Shown: positions 1-4,811 of the stretch, piece by piece
Layout of the letters: each line of letters begins with the position of its first letter
How positions within the stretch are numbered: position 1 is the first letter of the stretch
From: Desulfobacteraceae bacterium
GTDB taxonomy: Bacteria; Desulfobacterota; DSM-4660; Desulfatiglandales; HGW-15
Direction of reading: 5' to 3'
DNA: 5,087 nt
Assembly: GCA_003819975.1 (NCBI GenBank)
Contig: RPPU01000364.1
Location: 1 to 5,087 of the forward strand
Made by a program: the position numbers and the translations under genes
Notes under the pieces: model-generated
What the model was told of the DNA's origin: nothing
The model's database searches: none
What the model saw: the letters and a program-made list of their open reading frames with translations, nothing else

Positions 1-721
1 CTTTTGCAGTGATAAGCAGGTCGCCGGATAAGGTTTTCACTTTTTTGTTTTCACGCCATAGAGCGACGGCGAGGTCTTTAAAGGCGGTTCCGGTCAAATC
101 GGCCAAGGGGAAATTTTTAATATAAAAGGGAGTCAAGCCGGGTCGGGGCGCAACCAGGCTATGGCCCAGAGCTTGCGCCAGGCCGTATCCGTCGCCGCTG
201 GAGCCGGTGCCGGGATAGGATTTGCCGCCGGTAGCAATCACCAGATTTTTGGTTTCATAGGTTTCCGTTGCGGTTTGGACCTGAAACAATCCGGAAGAGT
301 GCTTGCCGATCCGGGTGACTTTCTGTTGGAAGCGGATCGCGACTTTGCGTTCTTTGCAGGCCGACAGCAACGCATTCAAGATGTCCCGGGCTTGCAGGGA
401 TTTGGGAAAAACCTTGCCGTTTTCATCGATCACCATGGGTTCAATGCCGTGTTGTTTGAAAAAGGCGATGGCATCCTGGTTGCTGAAATGCATCAAAGCC
501 GGTTTTAAAAAAGAGCCGTGCTCGCCGTAAGCGTGGGGAAATTCGCGGATCGGCCGGATATTGGTGAAATTGCATTGGCCCGAGCCGGTCAACAGGAGCT
601 TGAGCCCGGGATGGGGCTGTTTTTCCAGGACCAAGATTTTAGCGGATTTTTGACCGGCCTGAAGGGCGGTAAATAAGCCGGCAGGACCGGCGCCGATAAT
701 AATTACATCATAGAGGATCAT
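1..721 (-). CDS. NAD(P)/FAD-dependent oxidoreductase, HI0933/BaiN family (partial, C-terminus off window)
   Basis: Reading the minus strand from the ATG at 721 gives 240 uninterrupted codons down to position 2. Residues 5-15 (DVIIIGAGPAG) form the Rossmann GxGxxG loop that binds the ADP part of FAD, and E33 at the end of strand 2 (LVLEK) is the expected ribose ligand. Residues 45-54 (TGSGQCNFTN) match the hallmark family motif, and 161-188 (VIATGGKSYPGTGSSGDGYG and following) form the second FAD-contacting segment. The visible end, GDLLIT at 233-238, is where members normally continue into a G-x-SGP motif. The family is usually about 400 aa, so roughly 60 percent is visible. Members are cytosolic flavoproteins; some reduce bile-acid intermediates (BaiN), but most have no known substrate, so none is assigned. 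An AGGT sequence about 10 bases before the ATG is a modest ribosome-binding site. The gene is divergent from the downstream toxin-antitoxin pair. Confidence 0.93.
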   Translation of the reverse strand, partial: MILYDVIIIGAGPAGLFTALQAGQKSAKILVLEKQPHPGLKLLLTGSGQCNFTNIRPIREFPHAYGEHGSFLKPALMHFSNQDAIAFFKQHGIEPMVIDENGKVFPKSLQARDILNALLSACKERKVAIRFQQKVTRIGKHSSGLFQVQTATETYETKNLVIATGGKSYPGTGSSGDGYGLAQALGHSLVAPRPGLTPFYIKNFPLADLTGTAFKDLAVALWRENKKVKTLSGDLLITAK

Positions 722-793
722 GAAGTTTACCTGTTGAAATGGCGGTCATCATACTACCGGATACGATGAAAACGAAAGGGAAAAATCAGGTTA

Positions 794-829
794 TTCAATC
801 GGTATCTAAAGTTGAAAGAGCCGATTGAA
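794..829. repeat. 9-bp perfect inverted repeat in the divergent intergenic region
   Basis: TTCAATCGG at 794-802 and its exact complement CCGATTGAA at 821-829 are separated by 18 bases. It lies about 75-110 bases upstream of the oxidoreductase start (minus strand) and 36 bases before the -35 box of the toxin-antitoxin promoter. It could be a hairpin in the oxidoreductase leader or a binding site for a dimeric regulator. No T-tract follows on either strand, so it is not a terminator. Confidence 0.45.
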
Positions 830-864
830 AAGATATGCTTATCCGGCAGCGCCTGGCTGGGGGG

Positions 865-893
865 TTGACAAAATGATTTTCTTACGTTAGCAT
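865..893 (+). promoter_or_regulatory. Sigma-70-type promoter of the toxin-antitoxin operon
   Basis: A perfect -35 box TTGACA (865-870) is followed after 17 bases by TAGCAT (888-893), a 4/6 match to the -10 consensus. The expected transcription start is near 900, about 30 bases before the antitoxin start codon. The -10 box is inside a palindrome listed separately, the usual arrangement for an autorepressed toxin-antitoxin operon. Confidence 0.75.
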
Positions 894-904
894 GTAATCG
901 TAAG
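881..904. promoter_or_regulatory. Palindromic operator overlapping the -10 box (probable antitoxin binding site)
   Basis: CTTACG (881-886) and CGTAAG (899-904) are exact inverted repeats 12 bases apart, with a partly symmetric TTA...TAA (887-889 and 895-897) inside. The palindrome covers the -10 element and probable transcription start, so a bound dimer would block RNA polymerase. Ribbon-helix-helix antitoxins bind such repeats and repress their own operon, often more tightly with the toxin bound. That this protein binds here is inferred from position and symmetry only. Confidence 0.6.
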
Positions 905-929
905 CAACCGAGTAACGGAGGTGAGTCTA

Positions 930-1187
930 ATGGATAAAATATTTTCAACAAGGGTTGATGAAAGCACGATTCATAAAATTGCCATGATCTCTAAGGAGTT
1001 ACGGATTTCCAAAAAAGCGGTCATTGAAGAAGCCATTGCGCTTTATATCCAAAAAAGGCAAGAGGGTAAAGAGGTTGATGCATTGAAAAAAACCTTAGGA
1101 GCCTGGCACCGATCTGAAGATCCGGATGAAATCGTGAAGAAAACCCGAGAGGTATTTAATAAATCCATGCAAAGGCATCAATCATGA
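930..1187 (+). CDS. vapB: Ribbon-helix-helix antitoxin, VapB-like
   Basis: An 85-aa protein with ribbon-helix-helix organisation: a short N-terminal strand (IFSTRVDE, residues 4-11) that would pair in the dimer and enter the DNA major groove, helix 1 (about 12-25) and helix 2 (about 27-43, SKKAVIEEAIALYIQKR). The charged tail with G57-A58-W59 and residues 65-80 is the expected toxin-wrapping part. The ATG at 930 is chosen because GGAGGTGA (917-924) is an ideal Shine-Dalgarno sequence five bases before it; the upstream in-frame GTG at 921 lies inside that sequence and cannot be the start. It should neutralise the adjacent PIN toxin and repress the operon through the palindrome at 881-904. The last codons overlap the toxin start by four bases (ATGA), indicating translational coupling. 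The symbol is by family analogy; the RHH class is clearer than the exact subfamily. Confidence 0.85.
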   Translation: MDKIFSTRVDESTIHKIAMISKELRISKKAVIEEAIALYIQKRQEGKEVDALKKTLGAWHRSEDPDEIVKKTREVFNKSMQRHQS

Positions 1188-1567
1188 GGGCTTATATAGA
1201 TTCCGATATTTTAATTTGGCATTTAAGAGGTGAAAAAAAAGCGTATAGTCTCATGCAAGCCATTCGAGATAAATTCGATCTTGATCTTTGGGTGGGAGCT
1301 TTGCAACGGGCAGAAGTTGTTTTTTTTATGCGACCGGAAGAAGAGGAAAATACCTATTTGTTTTTATCCGAATTTAAAACCGCACCTGTCGATCAATCCA
1401 TTGTGGATGCGGCAGGCGGATTATATCGTAAATGGCACATTTCCCACGGGATTGATATTAATGACGCTTTCTTAGCCGCGATTGTGTTGAGAACCGGCGG
1501 GATTATATATACATTGAATATCAAACATTTCCCCATGCCTGGTTTGACCGTTAAAAAGGGGTGGTAA
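1184..1567 (+). CDS. vapC: PIN-domain ribonuclease toxin, VapC-like
   Basis: A 127-aa single-domain PIN protein, typical for VapC toxins. The acidic metal-binding residues are visible: D6 in YIDSDILIWHLRG (D8 also conserved), E44 in LQRAEVVF, and D94 in the DINDAFLAA helix with D91 nearby. The C-terminal TLNIKHFPMPG segment (110-119) is the usual T-x-N-x-x-H/D-F motif closing the active site. Such toxins are Mg2+-dependent endoribonucleases that cleave tRNA or rRNA and stop translation when the antitoxin is degraded; the RNA target cannot be read from the sequence. There is no strong ribosome-binding site of its own, so expression probably depends on coupling through the ATGA overlap. All key residues are present and the frame is intact, so the toxin appears functional. 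Base composition is clearly more AT-rich than the flanking oxidoreductase and helicase genes, which suits a mobile module. Confidence 0.9.
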   Translation: MRAYIDSDILIWHLRGEKKAYSLMQAIRDKFDLDLWVGALQRAEVVFFMRPEEEENTYLFLSEFKTAPVDQSIVDAAGGLYRKWHISHGIDINDAFLAAIVLRTGGIIYTLNIKHFPMPGLTVKKGW

Positions 1568-1879
1568 ATAATACCGTCGACAAACTTTTTAGTCTTCAGC
1601 TATTTTATTAAAAATGTGTTATTCTATTTATTTTTTATCTGTTTTATGGTTATTATAGATTTAATTCATTGATAAAATTTTTTTGGAATGCGCGAACGCG
1701 TCCGCGCTTTAAAAACGGCGACGCGTCACACGAGGGCTCCTGCCCTGGTCGCGCACTTCAAAGCATTGAACGGTCATTACTCTTAATAACCTTGATAAGG
1801 GTCTTAAAAATAATAATAATATTTTTCTCCGGATCGGAAGAACCTATCCAAGTCCTTCGCCAGAGGTGGTGGGTTAAAG
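1568..1879. other. Non-coding stretch: AT-rich DNA with a GC-rich islet
   Basis: No convincing gene is present. Positions 1580-1685 are strongly AT-rich. An abrupt GC-rich islet at 1690-1765 contains two ACGCGT hexamers (1696-1701 and 1721-1726), the inverted repeat GCGCG/CGCGC (1690-1694 and 1703-1707), and a small hairpin AGGGC-TCCT-GCCCT near 1734-1747. It is followed by AAAAAT/ATTTTT (1806-1811 and 1821-1826) flanking an AAT trinucleotide run. A 73-codon plus-strand frame across the region has no good ribosome-binding site and no recognisable family. The mixture could be a dispersed intergenic repeat or a decayed insertion. Confidence 0.5.
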
Positions 1880-1924
1880 AAAAAAACTGATTCCGGTAAT
1901 CCTTGCCGGAATGCATGTTTTTTT
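1880..1924 (+). terminator. Bidirectional terminator-like hairpin downstream of the toxin gene
   Basis: The core stem is ATTCCGG (1890-1896) paired with CCGGAAT (1906-1912), extended by a T-G wobble. It is flanked by AAAAAAAC (1880-1887) and GTTTTTTT (1917-1924), which are exact complements. Read on the plus strand the hairpin is followed after five bases by seven Ts; on the minus strand it is followed after three bases by seven Ts, so it could stop transcription both ways. It is the first such structure after the toxin gene, 313 bases past its stop. The five-base gap before the plus-strand T-run is a little long. Confidence 0.55.
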
Positions 1925-1955
1925 GGTCCTACGCTTTTCAGGATCAAAAAAACAT
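1915..1955. repeat. 16-bp inverted repeat overlapping the preceding hairpin
   Basis: The arm 1915-1930 (ATG, seven Ts, GGTCCT) and the arm 1940-1955 (AGGATC, seven As, CAT) are complementary over 16 positions except one G-T-type position, with a nine-base loop. The left arm shares its T-run with the right arm of the hairpin at 1880-1924, so the two outer stems cannot form at once. No T-tract follows on the plus strand; an AAT run does (1954-1964). Confidence 0.6.
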
Positions 1956-2102
1956 AATAATAATCCTTGCTATTCAGGATGTTCTGTCTTATATTGCCCA
2001 ACAGATAGCGTTCTTTATTTCCCTCCCGCCTTTCTTTTGAAGAAATTTCGGCAGGAAAATCCCCGCTAATCACAATAGAATCCAAATTCATTGCCGTTTT
2101 TG
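1956..2102. other. Rest of the intergenic region before the helicase leader
   Basis: No gene is supported. TAATCCTTGC at 1961-1970 repeats the decamer at 1897-1906, and TCAGGAT occurs at both 1938-1944 and 1974-1980, so short units have been duplicated here. A 95-codon minus-strand frame (1804-2091) runs through both hairpins and the AAT runs and ends in a tyrosine string. It has low-complexity composition and is not a credible protein. Confidence 0.45.
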
Positions 2103-2140
2103 GGACCCATGTTTCGCGCGCTGAATCAGCGCATGGGGCC
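2103..2140 (+). promoter_or_regulatory. Bulged stem-loop upstream of the helicase gene (possible leader structure)
   Basis: An outer stem CCCAT (2106-2110) with ATGGG (2133-2137) encloses an inner GCGCT-GAATC-AGCGC stem-loop (2118-2132) with a seven-base bulge on the 5' side. GG (2103-2104) can also pair with CC (2139-2140) across one mismatch. It ends 81 bases before the helicase start and has no T-tract. mRNA leaders of DEAD-box helicases can be structured and autoregulated; whether this element is transcribed with the gene is unknown because no clear promoter was seen. Confidence 0.4.
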
Positions 2141-2221
2141 TTGCGTCTTTACCAGCTTAAATGGTTGAAAATGGGTTCAAATCAACTATTGTTCACTGGT
2201 ATGACAAAAAAAGGAAGAAAT

Positions 2222-3508
2222 ATGAATTTCGAGAGTTTTAAATTGGACGCCCGTTTGGGGCGAGGTCTTCAAGCAGCCGGGTATGAAACAGCCACGCCGA
2301 TTCAGGCGGCAGCCATACCGGCGGTTTTGGAAGGCCATGATCTGATCGGCACAGCCCAGACCGGCACCGGTAAAACCGCTGCTTTTGTGCTGCCGATTCT
2401 ACACAAGCTTTTAGCCCGGGAAAAAACAGGGCAACGCGCTACGCGCGCCCTGATCGTTACGCCGACCCGGGAATTAGCCGAACAAATCAACGAAGTGGTG
2501 CAGACGTTGGGGAAATACACTCCGATTAAATCGGCCACGGTTTACGGCGGGGTCGGCATGGAACCCCAGACCAGGGCTTTGCGCCAAGGGATCGAAGTGA
2601 TCGTGGCCTGTCCGGGCCGGTTGCTGGATCATTTGCATCGCCGCAACGCCCGGTTGGACCAGGTGGAATTTCTGGTTTTGGATGAAGCAGACCGGATGCT
2701 GGACATGGGCTTTTTGCCTTCCATCCAGGAGATTATCCGGCAGGTGAACCCCCAACGGCAAACCTTGCTTTTTTCAGCCACGTTTGACGCGACTTTGCAA
2801 AAACTGATCCGGGATTCTTTGCGTCATCCCAAGCGGTTTGCCATGGACATCGAGGCTCCGGCCGGCACGGTCAGTCATGCTTTGTATCCGGTGGCCCAGC
2901 ATTTGAAAACCAATCTGTTGTTGAAACTGCTTCCGGATATGACGGCCGATTCCATTCTGCTGTTTACCCGCACCAAGCACCGCGCCGACCGGGTGGCGGA
3001 TAAGATCAGCCGGGCCGGATACCGGACCGGTGCGCTGCACGCGGATAAGTCGCAGAATCAGCGCAAAAACGCTTTGGATCAATTTCGATCCGGTCGTATT
3101 CAGATTCTGGTGGCCACGGACATTGCGGCCCGGGGTTTGGATATTTCGAGCATTTCGCATGTGATCAATTACGATGTACCCGATTGCGCCACGACCTACA
3201 TTCACCGCATCGGTCGCACCGGCCGGGCCGAGCGCTCGGGCGACGCTTTGACCTTGGTCACCCAGGAAGATAAAGCCCTTTTGCGGGACATTGAAAAAAT
3301 CCTGGGCCGGCCGATCGAGCGGCGGACCGTGGAAGGCTTTAATTATGATGAAATAAAAAAGGATCCTGTGGCCGGCCGACCGAAACCTCAGGGTGTGAAG
3401 CAGTCCCGGCCGGCTTTTTGGTCGGAAAAGGAAACCCGCGCTAAGAAACGCGGGCAAAGTTCTTCAAAAGACAAGAACCGCTGGGAGAATTTCTACCAGG
3501 CAGCCTAA
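2222..3508 (+). CDS. rhlE: ATP-dependent DEAD-box RNA helicase, RhlE family
   Basis: A 428-aa superfamily 2 RNA helicase with all motifs in order: Q motif (GYETATPIQ, Q28), motif I AQTGTGKT (45-52), Ia PTRELAEQ (81-88), GG (109-110), PGR (131-133), motif II DEAD (154-157), motif III SAT (185-187), motif IV around LLFTR (246-250), motif V ATDIAARGLD (298-307) and motif VI HRIGRTGR (328-335). RecA domain 1 spans about 1-205 and domain 2 about 215-365. A basic, low-complexity tail (about 375-428, rich in K, R, S) should help bind RNA. RhlE enzymes unwind short RNA duplexes in the cytoplasm in ribosome maturation, RNA turnover and cold adaptation. The ATG at 2222 is chosen because AAGGAAG (2211-2217) is a good ribosome-binding site and MNFESF is the usual RhlE start; an in-frame extension back to 2141 lacks both. 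The gene is intact and monocistronic, closed by the terminator at 3572-3605. RhlE versus another DEAD-box subgroup is judged from the N-terminus and size. Confidence 0.95.
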   Translation: MNFESFKLDARLGRGLQAAGYETATPIQAAAIPAVLEGHDLIGTAQTGTGKTAAFVLPILHKLLAREKTGQRATRALIVTPTRELAEQINEVVQTLGKYTPIKSATVYGGVGMEPQTRALRQGIEVIVACPGRLLDHLHRRNARLDQVEFLVLDEADRMLDMGFLPSIQEIIRQVNPQRQTLLFSATFDATLQKLIRDSLRHPKRFAMDIEAPAGTVSHALYPVAQHLKTNLLLKLLPDMTADSILLFTRTKHRADRVADKISRAGYRTGALHADKSQNQRKNALDQFRSGRIQILVATDIAARGLDISSISHVINYDVPDCATTYIHRIGRTGRAERSGDALTLVTQEDKALLRDIEKILGRPIERRTVEGFNYDEIKKDPVAGRPKPQGVKQSRPAFWSEKETRAKKRGQSSSKDKNRWENFYQAA

Positions 3509-3571
3509 ATCTTCAGCTTAGCTTATAACCCATTATTGCGCTCATCAGTTTGAGGACGGTTTAGAAAAATG

Positions 3572-3605
3572 AAAAAGGGGTCCATGCCAATGGGTCCCTT
3601 TTTTT
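3572..3605 (+). terminator. Strong intrinsic terminator of the helicase gene
   Basis: A 14-bp stem, 3572-3585 (AAAAAGGGGTCCAT) with 3590-3603 (ATGGGTCCCTTTTT), has two G-T wobbles and a GCCA tetraloop, and runs into seven Ts (3599-3605). It starts 63 bases after the helicase stop. The A-run on the left arm would let it also act on minus-strand transcripts. Confidence 0.92.
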
Positions 3606-3620
3606 ATGTTTTGTTCCCCA

Positions 3621-3640
3621 ATTTGAATATGAATTCAAAT
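3621..3640. promoter_or_regulatory. Palindrome just upstream of the strong promoter, possible operator
   Basis: ATTTGAAT (3621-3628) and ATTCAAAT (3633-3640) are perfect inverted repeats with a four-base gap, ending six bases before the -35 box at 3647. Size and symmetry suit a site for a dimeric helix-turn-helix regulator; its position upstream of -35 fits activation or upstream repression. No candidate regulator gene is in the window. Its AT-richness makes chance symmetry less improbable. Confidence 0.5.
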
Positions 3641-3646
3641 AGTTTT

Positions 3647-3676
3647 TTGACAGAAATAATCCCAATATTGTATAAT
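3647..3676 (+). promoter_or_regulatory. Consensus sigma-70-type promoter facing the lipoprotein gene
   Basis: TTGACA (3647-3652) and TATAAT (3671-3676) both match consensus exactly, with an 18-base spacer. Transcription should start near 3683, giving a roughly 330-base leader before the lipoprotein ATG at 4014. That leader is antisense to the hydrolase-like relic. No terminator is seen between promoter and lipoprotein gene, so it is the best promoter candidate for that gene, or it makes an untranslated RNA. Confidence 0.75.
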
Positions 3677-4013
3677 CTGAACGAGTGAATGGAAAATCAC
3701 CGACCTGATTGTCTATGGAATCGGCGCAGGTCTGCTGGAAATCAGCCATGCTGTGATCTTGGGCGAAAAACAGCAGCGGACAAACAATATCGCTTAAAGA
3801 TTTGATTGGCTTTATAATTGAAGGGAAACCGCTGGGCGTGTAATTGAAGATCGCCATCCGGTTAATCAAAGCATATGGGATCCCGCCGGCTGAGATTACC
3901 TGATAATTGGGGATTATCTTGCTGGCTGTTTTAAAGATATTTAGTTGCCGCGAATCGAGTTTGTCAATATAGTCAGAGATGTCCTTATTTCTACTCATTT
4001 GAAAGGGTTAAAT

Positions 4014-4454
4014 ATGATTAAGAATGCTTTTTCAATTTTTTCTTTATGCTTTCTGTTGTTGTTTGGTTGCGCAAGTTCGCAAACAATGGAAGTAAAAAAT
4101 CCCGAACAGTCAATTTGCGCTAAATTGGTAAATGATTTACATGCGGTTTTTCGTTCCTTAGGCTTGTCTTCAATGGAAGAAGACCCAAATTTGCGTGATA
4201 TTTGGTTGAATGAAAAAAAAAATTATAAAAATTTAATATCTACTTGGTTGTCAGATCGCAAAATCAGTATTTATAATGTTAGTGGTGTTATGATTTATAG
4301 AGTTAAAGGTGATATAATAATTAGAATTGCTGCTAGTGATTATCAAGAAGAAGCAGCTCAAGCAATGGTTGATTATTTAAAAGAATACTTACTGAAAAAT
4401 TATCCGGAATTGGAAGTTGATATAAAAAAGAAAAAATTTATCGATTTAAGTTGA
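4014..4454 (+). CDS. Small secreted lipoprotein of unknown function
   Basis: A 146-aa protein. The N-terminus is a classic lipoprotein signal peptide: K3, a hydrophobic stretch to residue 17, and a lipobox L16-F17-G18-C19 followed by ASS, so the mature protein should be lipid-anchored at C19; with no D at +2, outer-membrane sorting is the default expectation in Gram-negatives. The 127-residue mature part is mixed alpha/beta: a helical region (about 33-50), a strand-rich segment (about 82-104, ISIYNVSGVMIYRVKGDIII), an amphipathic helix (about 108-127) and a lysine-rich end. I recognise no family. The ATG at 4014 is chosen for GAAAGGG (4001-4007) at good spacing and because the signal peptide begins there; the in-frame extension to 3945 would bury it. 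The gene is far more AT-rich than the helicase and has its own promoter candidate and terminator, suggesting horizontal acquisition. Confidence 0.82.
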   Translation: MIKNAFSIFSLCFLLLFGCASSQTMEVKNPEQSICAKLVNDLHAVFRSLGLSSMEEDPNLRDIWLNEKKNYKNLISTWLSDRKISIYNVSGVMIYRVKGDIIIRIAASDYQEEAAQAMVDYLKEYLLKNYPELEVDIKKKKFIDLS

Positions 4455-4470
4455 AGGGTAACAGGGTAAC
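4455..4470 (+). repeat. Tandem octamer duplication
   Basis: AGGGTAAC occurs twice head to tail immediately after the lipoprotein stop codon. It is a short direct repeat of unknown meaning. Confidence 0.6.
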
Positions 4471-4511
4471 TGTGATTTGCCACATTGATATCGTATTTTT
4501 TACCAATTTAG

Positions 4512-4538
4512 CGGTCGTGTAAAAAACGACTGTTTTTT
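4512..4538 (+). terminator. Intrinsic terminator of the lipoprotein gene
   Basis: CGGTCGT (4512-4518) pairs with ACGACTG (4526-4532) through one wobble around a seven-base loop, followed directly by six Ts (4533-4538). It lies 57 bases past the lipoprotein stop codon. Confidence 0.8.
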
Positions 4539-4811
4539 GAGAGATTCCCAAATTAAACCTGTCTTCTGGAGAAGAATCGAGCCAATCCCGTCGTAAGCGA
4601 CAAGGCCTGAAAGAAGACGCGTTCTTTGAAAACCGACTTATATTGATCGAAAGACACATCATGTTTATTTCTATGCAGCCGATCCGGTCGTAGATGACGA
4701 AAGCGGCCCGGAATCCCGAAACAAGACACCCCGGACCGCTTTCAAAAAGAGTTTTCAAATCTCGCGCGTCAAACCACATGTTCCAAATCGTTCTCGATCC
4801 GCCAAAGTCGA
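4539..4811. other. Non-coding or decayed sequence between the lipoprotein gene and the intron-like element
   Basis: No gene is supported. A plus-strand frame from about 4629 to a TAG at 4852-4854 is open for some 70 codons (through HHVYFYAADPVVDDESGPES) but has no start codon or ribosome-binding site, and another frame is broken by a stop at 4691-4693. Base composition returns to moderate GC, unlike the lipoprotein gene. It may be remains of a coding region into which the intron inserted. A long minus-strand frame (4438-5058) spans it and the structured element but has no protein-like features. Confidence 0.4.
4699..4743. repeat. 13-bp inverted repeat with one mismatch
   Basis: The arms 4699-4711 (GAAAGCGGCCCGG) and 4731-4743 (CCGGACCGCTTTC) are complementary except for one position, with a 19-base loop. 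No T-tract follows on either strand, so it is not a typical terminator. It lies about 70 bases before the probable intron start. Confidence 0.6.

Larger units (their letters stand above)
3561..3998 (-). pseudogene. Headless alpha/beta-hydrolase-like fragment, probably a relic
   Basis: The minus-strand frame opens at an ATG at 3998, with an in-frame TAA four codons upstream, and gives 145 residues. Residues about 40-117 resemble the C-terminal half of alpha/beta hydrolases: a stretch ending KPIKSLSDIVCPLLFFAQD (64-81), where the strand CPLLFF followed by D81 fits the catalytic-acid loop, then a helix and VGDFPF (99-104), which aligns with the segment that normally leads to the catalytic G-H-F histidine. 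That histidine is absent (TRSD instead), and the N-terminal half with the nucleophile elbow is missing. The last dozen residues are encoded by the helicase terminator hairpin, so the frame end is accidental. The start is only 15 bases from the divergent lipoprotein start, with no ribosome-binding site noted. I read it as a 5'-truncated, decaying gene; the family call is by eye and tentative, and a meaningless open frame is possible. Confidence 0.4.

Noticed and set aside
161..508. 115-codon plus-strand frame inside the oxidoreductase gene
   Set aside because: The minus-strand frame encodes clear FAD-binding motifs; this is its shadow.
1804..2091. 95-codon minus-strand frame
   Set aside because: It crosses two hairpins and AAT runs and ends in poly-tyrosine; no ribosome-binding site or family resemblance.
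2171..2190. GGTTCAAATC resembling a tRNA T-loop
   Set aside because: The flanking bases do not form the five-pair T stem and no D, anticodon or acceptor arms fit around it.
2165..2192. TTGAAA-16-TATTGT as the rhlE promoter
   Set aside because: Both boxes are partial matches with short spacing in AT-rich DNA, where such pairs occur often by chance.
2774..3457. 227-codon minus-strand frame opposite the helicase
   Set aside because: The plus strand carries all DEAD-box motifs in order, so the antisense frame is a by-product of codon bias.
3689..3805. Possible 38-codon plus-strand ORF just after the strong promoter
   Set aside because: No Shine-Dalgarno sequence precedes its ATG and the peptide is basic and low in structure signals; the promoter alone does not justify a gene call.
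4454..4471. Similarity of AAGGGTAACAGGGTAAC to the I-SceI homing endonuclease site
   Set aside because: It lacks one base of the 18-base site and is better explained as a simple octamer duplication; no homing endonuclease gene is present.
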